Position numbers and translations under genes: made by a program. Of a stretch of DNA of 15,304 nucleotides, positions 1 to 8,717 are shown one piece after another (the first letter of the stretch is position 1; the number at the start of each line of letters is the position of its first letter). This stretch comes from Lentzea aerocolonigenes (GTDB lineage: Bacteria; Actinomycetota; Actinomycetes; Mycobacteriales; Pseudonocardiaceae), in contig NZ_JYJG01000021.1 of the NCBI RefSeq assembly GCF_000955955.1, forward strand, positions 1-15,304, in the 5' to 3' direction. A model generated the notes under the pieces. The model did no database searches. It was not told the DNA's origin and was given only the letters and a program-made list of their open reading frames with translations.

Positions 1-1
1 C

Positions 2-430
2 AACTACACCAAGGACTGGAAGACCGCGGCCAAGGACTCCGTGTTCAAGGCCGCGCAGGAGTCCGAGCGCGACCGCGTGTACTTCAACCCTGCCGTGAAG
101 CAGGGCAAGGCCGACGGCGTGCGCGCCCTCGGCCAGTTCGCCTACTACGACGCGATCGTCATGCACGGCGACGGTGGCGACCGGCTGAGCTTCTCCAGCA
201 TCCGCAAGCGCGCACTGGGCAAGGCCAAGCCGCCGTCGCAGGGTGGTGACGAGACCACCTGGCTCAACGCGTTTCTCGACGCCCGTGTGTGGGCCATGAA
301 GCAGGAGCCCGAACACGAGGACACCACTCGGGTCGACACGGGGCAGCGCGTGTTCCTGAAGGCCGGCAACTTCGACCTGAAGACGCCGCTCAAGTGGAAG
401 GTCTACGGCCAGACCTTCGAGATCAAGTAG
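2..430 (+). CDS. GH46 chitosanase, C-terminal fragment
   Basis: This is the 3' part of a chitosanase gene, and the reading frame is open to the left edge of the window. The visible 142 residues carry segments typical of Streptomyces-type GH46 enzymes: ERDRVYFNPAV, LGQFAYYDAIVMHG, GGDETTWLNAFLDAR and RVDTGQRVFLKAGN. Family members are secreted and cleave internal beta-1,4 bonds in chitosan. The two catalytic acids (Glu and Asp near the mature N terminus) and the signal peptide lie outside the window, so activity cannot be judged. The C terminus is intact and ends about 10 residues after KAGNFDLKTPLKWKVYG, as expected for the family. The gene converges on glyS, with a strong hairpin between them. 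The family call is confident from the motifs; export is inferred from the family. Confidence 0.93.
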   Translation, partial: NYTKDWKTAAKDSVFKAAQESERDRVYFNPAVKQGKADGVRALGQFAYYDAIVMHGDGGDRLSFSSIRKRALGKAKPPSQGGDETTWLNAFLDARVWAMKQEPEHEDTTRVDTGQRVFLKAGNFDLKTPLKWKVYGQTFEIK

Positions 431-437
431 CCCGACT

Positions 438-487
438 GGCGTCTGCAAGTACTACCAACGCACGAGTTGGTAGTACTTGCAGACGCC
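438..487. terminator. 22-bp perfect hairpin between convergent genes
   Basis: The arms at 438-459 and 466-487 are exact reverse complements (22 bp) around the 6-nt loop GCACGA. The right arm is followed by TTTTGCT. The hairpin starts 8 nt after the chitosanase stop and ends 5 nt before the glyS stop on the other strand. A T-rich tail exists only on the plus side, so it looks like an intrinsic terminator for the chitosanase. The same stem could also stop or stabilise glyS transcripts, because a perfect inverted repeat forms a hairpin in either RNA. Confidence 0.85.
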
Positions 488-492
488 TTTTG

Positions 493-3432
<2,940 letters not shown>

Positions 3433-3469
3433 GGCACGAGTCTACGAAGCGGACGAAACCGCTGGTCAC
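3433..3469 (-). promoter_or_regulatory. putative leaderless promoter of glyS
   Basis: Read on the minus strand, TAGACT (3444-3439) fits the actinobacterial -10 pattern TANNNT and is followed by exactly 6 nt and then the GTG start at 3432. GTGACC at 3469-3464 matches 4 of 6 bases of TTGACA with a 19-nt spacer. No Shine-Dalgarno precedes the start, so transcription beginning at the start codon is plausible. This is prediction only. Confidence 0.5.
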
Positions 3470-3562
3470 GGGGCCTGGATCAGGTGGTCTCCGCCACTGT
3501 GTCACCCTTTGCACAACCGAGTGGAGCTCCCGCGCGTCTACTTGGGGTACCCGAATGTGCTG

Positions 3563-3569
3563 AGAGGAG
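3563..3569 (+). promoter_or_regulatory. ribosome binding site deciding the LCP gene start
   Basis: AGAGGAG sits 5 nt before GTG at 3575. The open frame runs further upstream to 3332, but that part overlaps the start of divergent glyS and would put its promoter inside the coding region. The SD therefore favours 3575. A GTG at 3569 overlaps the SD and is less likely. Confidence 0.7.
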
Positions 3570-3574
3570 TGGGT

Positions 3575-5419
3575 GTGGACAACCGGCCGCCGCGGCCGGG
3601 AGAACCGAACGGTACTCCCAGGCGACCCTCCGCCCCGCGTCCCCAGGCGGGGCAGCCCCGCCGTCCGCAGGTACCCCCGCGCAGCAGCTCAGAGCCCCCG
3701 CGCAGGCAGCCCAACCGGGCCGAACCGCCACGCCGCGAGCCGCAGAAGCGCTCCGAACCGCCACGCCGCGAGCCCCCGAAGCGGGAGAACCGCAGCGAGC
3801 CACCCCGTCGTGAACCGGCCCGCGCCACCTCGTCGGCGCCGCGCCCGCGTCCGGTGGCCGACCGCCCGACGGTCCGCACCACGCCGGCCAAGGCCAAGGC
3901 AGCCGCCGCACCTCGTCCGCGTCCCAGGCCCGCCACCCGCAGGCCGGTCCAGCGCAGCAGTGGTGCCTCCACCGGCGGCAAGATCTTCGTCAGCATGCTG
4001 TCCGCGGTGATCCTGCTGGTCACGGGCATCGCGTGGAAGAACCTGAACGAGCTGACGAGCAACCTCACCACCCAGGAGCTCGGCCTGGCCGACGCCGGCG
4101 AGAAGCCCGCGGACGGCGCGATCGACATCCTGCTCGTCGGCATGGACAGCCGCACCGACTCCAAGGGCAACCCGCTGCCGCAGAACATCCTCAACGAGCT
4201 GCAGGCGGGCGGCAGCGACGACGGCGGGTTCAACACCGACACGCTGATCCTGCTGCACATCCCGAACGACAGCGGCAAGGCCTACGCCGTGTCGTTCCCC
4301 CGCGACTCCTACGTGAAGATCGCGGGCGGCTACGGGCGTCACAAGATCAACTCTGCCTACGGTTACGCCAAGGGTCAAGAGGCCGAGAAGCTGCAGGGCA
4401 GCGGCAAGAGCGCGCCCGAGATCGAGATGGCGACGCGCAAGGCGGGCGCGAAGAACCTCATCGAGACCATCCAGAACCTGACCAGCGTGACGATCGACCA
4501 CTACGCCGAGGTCAACCTGGTCGGCTTCTACGACATCACCAAGGCCGTCGGCGGCATCGACGTCTGCCTCAACGCCAAGGTCCGCGACAGCTTCTCCGGC
4601 GCGAACTTCCCGGCCGGTCCGCAGACCATCGAGGGCAAGAACGCGTTGGCGTTCGTCCGGCAGCGCCACGGCCTGCCGATGGGCGACCTCGACCGCGTCG
4701 TGCGCCAGCAGGTCTTCATGGCGGGTCTCGCCAAGAAGATGCTGTCGGCCGGCGTGCTCACCGACAGCACCAAGCGCAGCGAGACGATCAAGGCGGTCAG
4801 CGGCGCGCTCGTGCTCGACGACGGCTGGGACATCACCAAGTTCGCCCTGCAGATGAAGGACCTGACGGGCGGCAACATGACGTTCCAGACGATCCCGACC
4901 GGCAACCCGGACCTGCAGACGCCGGAGGACGGCTCCGCGGTCGAGGTCGACGAGCGCGAGGTCAACAAGTTCATCAAGAACCTCGGCAAGGACCCGGCGG
5001 CGGCGTCGAACACGCCGGATTCGAAGTTCGACAACGCCTCGCTCACCGTCGACGTCCGCAACGCCTCCGGTATCGCGGGCCTCGCGGGCACGGTGCTGCA
5101 GTCGCTCGTCGCGAAGGGCTTCGGCGAGGGCCAGACGGGCAACGCCGAGGCGATGGCCAAGTCGGTCGTCCGCTACGGCAAGGGCGGCGAGGACGGCGCC
5201 AACGCGGTGCAGAAGGCCCTCGGCGGCATGAAGACCGAGGAGGACGTCAACGTGCCCGCCGGCCGGGTCCGCGTCTTCCTCGGCTCTGACTACTCGGGTC
5301 CGGGCGCCCAGGGCTTCACCGGTTCCGGAGTACTCGCCCTGGACGGTGCCCATCAGCAACCGGCTGACCCCGCGGCCCCGAAACCCATCACGGCAGACGG
5401 CGTGCGCTGCGTAAACTGA
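3575..5419 (+). CDS. LytR-CpsA-Psr (LCP) family protein with LytR_C domain
   Basis: This is a 614-aa membrane protein. LCP proteins transfer undecaprenyl-linked wall polymers (arabinogalactan or teichoic-type glycans) onto peptidoglycan outside the membrane. Residues 1-130 are a cytoplasmic Pro/Arg/Glu-rich, probably disordered tail containing repeats of EPPRREP. One membrane helix follows at about 133-153 (IFVSMLSAVILLVTGIAW). The LCP domain spans about 180-390, with DILLVGMDSRTD, TDTLILLHIP, AVSFPRDSYVKI, the HKINSAY segment and ALAFVRQRHGLPMGDLDRVVRQQ; its Arg and Asp residues correspond to the pyrophosphate- and metal-binding positions of the family. A LytR_C domain lies at about 488-575, from SLTVDVRNASGIAGLAG to VRVFLGSDYSG. 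It is divergent from glyS and upstream of the regulator and murT-gatD genes. The exact polymer cannot be told from sequence. The family call is firm. Confidence 0.94.
   Translation: MDNRPPRPGEPNGTPRRPSAPRPQAGQPRRPQVPPRSSSEPPRRQPNRAEPPRREPQKRSEPPRREPPKRENRSEPPRREPARATSSAPRPRPVADRPTVRTTPAKAKAAAAPRPRPRPATRRPVQRSSGASTGGKIFVSMLSAVILLVTGIAWKNLNELTSNLTTQELGLADAGEKPADGAIDILLVGMDSRTDSKGNPLPQNILNELQAGGSDDGGFNTDTLILLHIPNDSGKAYAVSFPRDSYVKIAGGYGRHKINSAYGYAKGQEAEKLQGSGKSAPEIEMATRKAGAKNLIETIQNLTSVTIDHYAEVNLVGFYDITKAVGGIDVCLNAKVRDSFSGANFPAGPQTIEGKNALAFVRQRHGLPMGDLDRVVRQQVFMAGLAKKMLSAGVLTDSTKRSETIKAVSGALVLDDGWDITKFALQMKDLTGGNMTFQTIPTGNPDLQTPEDGSAVEVDEREVNKFIKNLGKDPAAASNTPDSKFDNASLTVDVRNASGIAGLAGTVLQSLVAKGFGEGQTGNAEAMAKSVVRYGKGGEDGANAVQKALGGMKTEEDVNVPAGRVRVFLGSDYSGPGAQGFTGSGVLALDGAHQQPADPAAPKPITADGVRCVN
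3720..3774 (+). repeat. tandem in-frame repeat in the LCP N-terminal tail
   Basis: A 22-bp stretch at 3720-3741 is repeated exactly at 3753-3774, one unit every 33 bp (11 codons), encoding EPPRREP each time. A degenerate third copy of the same peptide follows near 3796-3818. The repeat extends the basic, proline-rich cytoplasmic tail. Confidence 0.8.
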
Positions 5420-5502
5420 TACAGAGAGTAGAGATATATACCCCGTTCGGGGGATTCCAGCAGTAGGTTGCGTAAGCAGCGAAGAACTCGCGCCTTCCAT
5501 CA

Positions 5503-5521
5503 CCGTGAGACCCGCTCACGG
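5503..5521 (+). promoter_or_regulatory. hairpin just upstream of the regulator's ribosome binding site
   Basis: CCGTGAG (5503-5509) and CTCACGG (5515-5521) pair perfectly across the loop ACCCG. The stem ends 3 nt before the GGAGGG Shine-Dalgarno (5525-5530) of the XRE gene. It could influence translation or mRNA stability. As DNA it is also a possible operator for autoregulation. Confidence 0.4.
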
Positions 5522-5524
5522 GGT

Positions 5525-5530
5525 GGAGGG
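5525..5530 (+). promoter_or_regulatory. ribosome binding site deciding the XRE regulator start
   Basis: GGAGGG lies 4 nt before GTG at 5535. An upstream in-frame GTG at 5505 lies inside the hairpin arm and has no SD, so 5535 is preferred. Confidence 0.65.
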
Positions 5531-5534
5531 ACCA

Positions 5535-6020
5535 GTGCAGACTGCGAACGGCCAAATCGACACAGCGGCGTACCAGCGCGTGCTCGGTGATGAGATCCGC
5601 AGCCTTCGCAAGCAGCGCGGCTGGACCCGCAAGGAGCTCAACAAGCGCCTGCAGACCGAGATCTCGCTGCAGACGCTGGCGACCTACGAGCTCGGCACCA
5701 GGCAGTGCTCGGTGGTGCGCCTGGTGGAGATCTGCCACGCCCTGGACATTCCGGCACACGAAGTCCTCGCTCGTGTGCACGAACGCTTCTTCGGCGACAC
5801 TCCGGCCGGCCACCTCACGCTGAACCTCACCGCCGTCGCCGCGTCCGACCACCCGCGCCTCGTGCCGCTGAAGCGTTGGGCGATGGGCCGGTTGCACGCG
5901 CTGCCTCCCGGGGCATCCGCGGAAGTGCACCTCGACCTGCCCGCGTTGGAGAACATGGCGCAGCTGTGCCAGCTCCCCACGGTCGAGCTCATCCGAACCC
6001 TGCGAGCGCTGAGCCACTAG
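5535..6020 (+). CDS. XRE-family regulator with BldD-like two-domain layout
   Basis: This 161-aa probable DNA-binding protein begins with an XRE/Cro helix-turn-helix at about residues 14-78: LGDEIRSLRKQRGWTRKELNKRL, then SLQTLATYELGTRQCSVVRLVEICHALDIPAHEVL. The C-terminal domain (about 109-159: LVPLKRWAMGRLHAL, LDLPALENMAQLCQLPTVELIRTLRAL) resembles the BldD C-terminal domain in length, position and hydrophobic pattern. BldD binds cyclic di-GMP through an RxD-x8-RxxD signature. Here the corresponding stretch is ALPPGASAEVHLDLPA, with no arginine, so the ligand site seems to be missing. The gene sits 115 nt after the LCP gene and 77 nt before murT, in the same direction, which hints at a link with cell-envelope genes. 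Its targets are unknown. The HTH call is confident; the BldD relationship is my own by-eye alignment. Confidence 0.85.
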   Translation: MQTANGQIDTAAYQRVLGDEIRSLRKQRGWTRKELNKRLQTEISLQTLATYELGTRQCSVVRLVEICHALDIPAHEVLARVHERFFGDTPAGHLTLNLTAVAASDHPRLVPLKRWAMGRLHALPPGASAEVHLDLPALENMAQLCQLPTVELIRTLRALSH

Positions 6021-6084
6021 TTGTACCGAACTCCGTTCACGCCAACGAAACGACCGCCCGAAACGGGCACTTCTCCACCGCCGG

Positions 6085-6097
6085 TAGCATCGCCGGG
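6085..6097 (+). promoter_or_regulatory. putative leaderless promoter (-10) of murT
   Basis: TAGCAT (6085-6090) fits TANNNT and is 7 nt before the GTG start of murT, which lacks a Shine-Dalgarno. No convincing -35 is visible. If real, murT-gatD can be transcribed separately from the upstream regulator. Confidence 0.35.
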
Positions 6098-7345
6098 GTG
6101 AACGATTCCCCCGCCCGCCTCCCTCTGCGCACCGCGGCCGCAGTGAAACTGGGCAACCTGAGCTCCTCGCTGTCCCAGAAGATGGGGCTCGGCGCAGGCG
6201 GCATGATCGGCGGCCGGGTGGCGCTGAAGCTCGACCCGCAGGCGCTGAACCGGCTGACGCAGGGCCGCAAGGTCGCCGTGGTGACAGGCACGAACGGCAA
6301 GACCACCAGCACGATGATGCTCGCCAGGGCCGTCGGCGCGCTGGGTGAGGTCGCCACGAACCACAGCGGCGCCAACATGCCCGACGGTCACGTCACGGCG
6401 CTCTCGAAGCAGCCGGATGCCCCGTACGCCGTGCTGGAGTGCGACGAGGGCTACTTCCCCGCCGTCGCCGGTGCGAGCAACCCGGCCGTCGCGGTGATCC
6501 TGAACCTGTCCCGCGACCAGCTGGACCGCGTCGGCGAGGTGCGCACGATCGAGCGCTCGCTGCGCGACACCGTCACCAAGCTGCAGAACTGCACGATCAT
6601 CGCGAACTGCGACGACGTGATGGTCACGAGCGCGGCTTGGAACGCCTCCAAGGTCATCTGGGTCGCCACCGGCACCGGCTGGCACCACGACTCGGCGAGC
6701 TGCCCCCGTTGCGGCAACCCGATCCGCTGGCAGGGCGAGCACTGGCACTGCACCGGCTGCGACCTCGCGCGCCCGCACCCGAACTGGATCACGGCCGACG
6801 AGTCGATGATCACGCCGGAGCACCAGAAGCTCGAGCTGCGCCTCACGCTGCCTGGCAAGTTCAACCAGGCCAACGCCGTCATGGCGTCCGCCGCCGCGCA
6901 CGCCATGGGTGTGCGCACGGAAGACGCGGTCGCACGGCTGCGCGGCGTCTCCAACGTCAGCGGCCGCTACCGCACGATCCAGCGCAACGGCCGCAGCGCG
7001 CGCCTGCTGCTCAGCAAGAACCCCGCGGGCTGGAGCGAGACCCTCACGGTCGTCAAGGAGGCCAACCACCCGGCCGTCCTGGTGATCAACGCCCAGGAGG
7101 CCGACGGCCGCGACCTGAGCTGGCTGTGGGACGTCCCGTTCGAGCGCCTGCAGGGGCGCACGGTCATCGCGTCCGGCGAGCGGGCCACGGACCTCGCCGT
7201 CCGGCTGACCTACGCCGAGGTCCAGCACACGATCGTGCCCGACCCGCTGAAGGCCATCGACCAGATGCCGCAGGGGGCGGTCGAGGTCATCGCCAACTAC
7301 ACCGCGTTCCGCGACTTGAATGCCAGGGCTGCCGCTGATGAGTGA
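6098..7345 (+). CDS. murT: lipid II isoglutaminyl synthase, MurT subunit
   Basis: MurT is the Mur-ligase-like subunit that, with GatD, amidates the alpha-carboxyl of D-Glu in the lipid II stem peptide to D-isoglutamine, using ATP and glutamine-derived ammonia at the inner membrane face. The 415-aa protein has a Mur ligase central domain with P-loop TGTNGKTT (residues 63-70), then FPAV and LNLSRDQLDR. A four-cysteine zinc-ribbon-type insertion follows (C202-x2-C205, C218-x2-C221) and is characteristic of MurT. The C-terminal DUF1727 domain includes ADGRDLSWLWD (335-345), the segment that supplies the Asp completing the GatD active site in studied homologues. The start is GTG 6098, giving VNDSPARLPLRTAAAVKLGN, the expected family N terminus; in-frame sequence further upstream overlaps the XRE gene. 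The 3' end overlaps gatD by 8 nt (ATGAGTGA), indicating coupled translation and a complex. Confidence 0.96.
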   Translation: MNDSPARLPLRTAAAVKLGNLSSSLSQKMGLGAGGMIGGRVALKLDPQALNRLTQGRKVAVVTGTNGKTTSTMMLARAVGALGEVATNHSGANMPDGHVTALSKQPDAPYAVLECDEGYFPAVAGASNPAVAVILNLSRDQLDRVGEVRTIERSLRDTVTKLQNCTIIANCDDVMVTSAAWNASKVIWVATGTGWHHDSASCPRCGNPIRWQGEHWHCTGCDLARPHPNWITADESMITPEHQKLELRLTLPGKFNQANAVMASAAAHAMGVRTEDAVARLRGVSNVSGRYRTIQRNGRSARLLLSKNPAGWSETLTVVKEANHPAVLVINAQEADGRDLSWLWDVPFERLQGRTVIASGERATDLAVRLTYAEVQHTIVPDPLKAIDQMPQGAVEVIANYTAFRDLNARAAADE

Positions 7346-8045
7346 GTCGACAATCCAGATCGCGCTCGTGCTGCCGGATCTCCTCGGCACATACGGGGAC
7401 TTCGGCAACGCCGTCGTGCTCGAGAAGCGCATGACGTGGCGCGGCATCAAAGCCGAGATCGTGCCGATCAACTACGGCGAGCCGGTGCCGGACTCGTGCG
7501 ACATCTACGTCGTCGGTGGCGGTGAGGACACGGCGCAGACGCTGGCCGTGAAGCACCTGCGCGAGCACCCCGGCCTGCAGCGCGCCGTCACGAAGAACGC
7601 GGTGGTGCTGGGCGTGTGCGCCGGCATCCAGATCTTCGGCGAGAGCTTCACCCGTGCGGACAACGTGACGCACCCCGGCATGGGCCTGATCGACTCGACC
7701 TCGCACGCCGGCGGCAGCCGCGCGATCGGCGAGGTCCTGGCCGAGCCCGCCGACGGACTGTTCGAGGGTGTGCTGTCCGGGTTCGAGAACCACCAGGGCC
7801 GCACCGTGCTGGGCCCGGCCGCGCGGCCGCTCGCGCACGTCAAGGTCGGCACCGGCAACGACGGCAGCGTCGAAGGCGCTGTGCAGGGCCGGATCGTCTG
7901 CACCTACCTGCACGGGCCGGTGCTGCCGCGCAACCCGCAGCTCGCCGACCTCCTGATCGAGTGGGCCACCGGAACCAAGGTCGCTCCGCTGGACCTTCCC
8001 GCGGTGACCGCTATGCGTGCTGAGCGGGTTCGGGCAGCTTCTTGA
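7338..8045 (+). CDS. gatD: lipid II isoglutaminyl synthase, glutamine amidotransferase subunit GatD
   Basis: GatD hydrolyses glutamine and passes ammonia to MurT for amidation of lipid II. The 235-aa protein is a class I (triad) glutamine amidotransferase of the CobB/CobQ-like type. The nucleophile Cys94 is in VVLGVCAGIQIFG and the histidine at 192 is in CTYLHGPVLPRNP; in staphylococcal GatD the nucleophile is also Cys94. The N terminus IALVLPDLLGTYGDFGNAVVL and VVGGGEDTAQ are typical of the family. I choose ATG 7338, which overlaps the murT stop; an ATG at 7320 in the same frame would only add six residues and lies deeper in murT. The last 35 nt overlap the end of the convergent tetR gene. 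Both functional residues are present, so the enzyme pair looks intact. Confidence 0.96.
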   Translation: MSESTIQIALVLPDLLGTYGDFGNAVVLEKRMTWRGIKAEIVPINYGEPVPDSCDIYVVGGGEDTAQTLAVKHLREHPGLQRAVTKNAVVLGVCAGIQIFGESFTRADNVTHPGMGLIDSTSHAGGSRAIGEVLAEPADGLFEGVLSGFENHQGRTVLGPAARPLAHVKVGTGNDGSVEGAVQGRIVCTYLHGPVLPRNPQLADLLIEWATGTKVAPLDLPAVTAMRAERVRAAS

Positions 8046-8640
8046 GTCTGGCTTCGACGCCGGGCCAGATCACGCCCATGACGTACTCCGTGGCGAGCGC
8101 AGGTCCGACCTTGGGCCTGCGCTCGGTCCACACCGCCAGGCGTTCCGTCGCACCGACGACGATCTCCGCGAACGCCTCGGCCTCCAGCGGGTCGATGTCC
8201 GGCGTGAACGACGCCAGCACGGCCCCGATCATGTCCGTCTGCTGCTGACGGATGCCTTCCACTTCTTCCTGCGCCGACGGCACGGCCACGGCTGCTTCCT
8301 GCCGCAACAGCGCCCACGATCTGCGGTGCTGGTCGATGAACTCGAAGAACGCCAACAGCCCCAGCCTGAGGAACTCCTCCGGCGACTGAGCGCCCGCGAT
8401 CGCCTGTGCCGTCTTCTCCCGCAGCTCTGTGCGCGCCCGGTGGATGCAGCCGATGAGCAGGCCTTCCTTCGAGCCGAAGTACTCGTAGAGCATCGGTTTG
8501 GAGACGCCGACGCGTTCGGCGATCTCGTCCATCGACGTGGCCAGATACCCCTGCTCGGCGAAGATCTCCTCGGCGACGGTGAGCATCTGCGCCATGCGCT
8601 GGGCCTTGGGCATGCGGCGCCGGGGCGCAGGTGCGGTCAC
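8011..8640 (-). CDS. TetR-family transcriptional regulator
   Basis: This 209-aa repressor-type protein has a TetR_N helix-turn-helix at about residues 20-62 (AEEIFAEQGYLATSMDEIAERVGVSKPMLYEYFGSKEGLL), followed by a divergent all-helical ligand-binding region that also mediates dimerisation in the family. The start is GTG 8640, with TAGACT 6 nt upstream and no Shine-Dalgarno; ATG 8613 (codon 10) is a possible later start. It is divergent from the Baeyer-Villiger monooxygenase gene across 77 bp containing two inverted repeats. By the usual logic of such pairs it probably represses that gene and itself, and is released by a substrate or product. The ligand cannot be read from sequence. Its 3' end overlaps convergent gatD. 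Confidence 0.92.
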   Translation of the reverse strand: MTAPAPRRRMPKAQRMAQMLTVAEEIFAEQGYLATSMDEIAERVGVSKPMLYEYFGSKEGLLIGCIHRARTELREKTAQAIAGAQSPEEFLRLGLLAFFEFIDQHRRSWALLRQEAAVAVPSAQEEVEGIRQQQTDMIGAVLASFTPDIDPLEAEAFAEIVVGATERLAVWTERRPKVGPALATEYVMGVIWPGVEARLKKLPEPAQHA

Positions 8641-8652
8641 GAAAGGAGTCTA
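8641..8652 (-). promoter_or_regulatory. putative leaderless promoter (-10) of tetR
   Basis: On the minus strand TAGACT (8652-8647) is followed by CCTTTC and then the GTG start, the same hexamer and 6-nt spacing as at glyS. The expected -35/-10 spacer falls on the nearby inverted repeats, which would allow autorepression. Confidence 0.5.
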
Positions 8653-8663
8653 CCGCTCGTAAC

Positions 8664-8693
8664 TTACTTCGAGTAACCTACTGCGAAGTAGGT
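8664..8693. promoter_or_regulatory. probable TetR operator: two adjacent inverted repeats
   Basis: TTACT-TCG-AGTAA (8664-8676) and ACCTACT-GCGA-AGTAGGT (8676-8693) are perfect inverted repeats lying end to end in the tetR/monooxygenase gap. Both contain a TACT...AGTA core around a CG-containing centre, and the centres are about 14-15 bp apart. Position and symmetry fit a TetR-family operator binding two dimers. Binding is inferred. Confidence 0.65.
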
Positions 8694-8703
8694 ATCCGCG
8701 AGC

Positions 8704-8709
8704 GGAGGG
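8704..8709 (+). promoter_or_regulatory. ribosome binding site deciding the monooxygenase start
   Basis: GGAGGG lies 8 nt before ATG 8718. The next residues (HRETKVLVIGTGFSG) place the FAD-binding fold at the expected distance, so in-frame codons upstream are not used. Confidence 0.75.
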
Positions 8710-8717
8710 ACGTACCC

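Noticed and set aside
3433..3574. T-box riboswitch upstream of glyS
   Set aside because: The minus strand has AGGGTG near 3503-3508, but the rest of the T-box core is missing, and the proposed leaderless promoter lies between it and the gene.
5441..5452. Terminator after the LCP gene (CCCC-GTTC-GGGG)
   Set aside because: Only a 4-bp stem with no T run; too weak to call.
3689..5503. 604-codon open frame on the minus strand opposite the LCP gene
   Set aside because: The plus-strand LCP motifs explain the codon pattern; the antisense product is low-complexity and unlike any family.
6056..6068. Hairpin GCCCG-AAA-CGGGC between the XRE gene and murT
   Set aside because: A 5-bp stem with a 3-nt loop and no T tract; common by chance in GC-rich DNA.
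6017..7471. 484-codon minus-strand frame opposite murT
   Set aside because: Shadow of murT, which carries an intact P-loop, Cys4 insertion and C-terminal domain.
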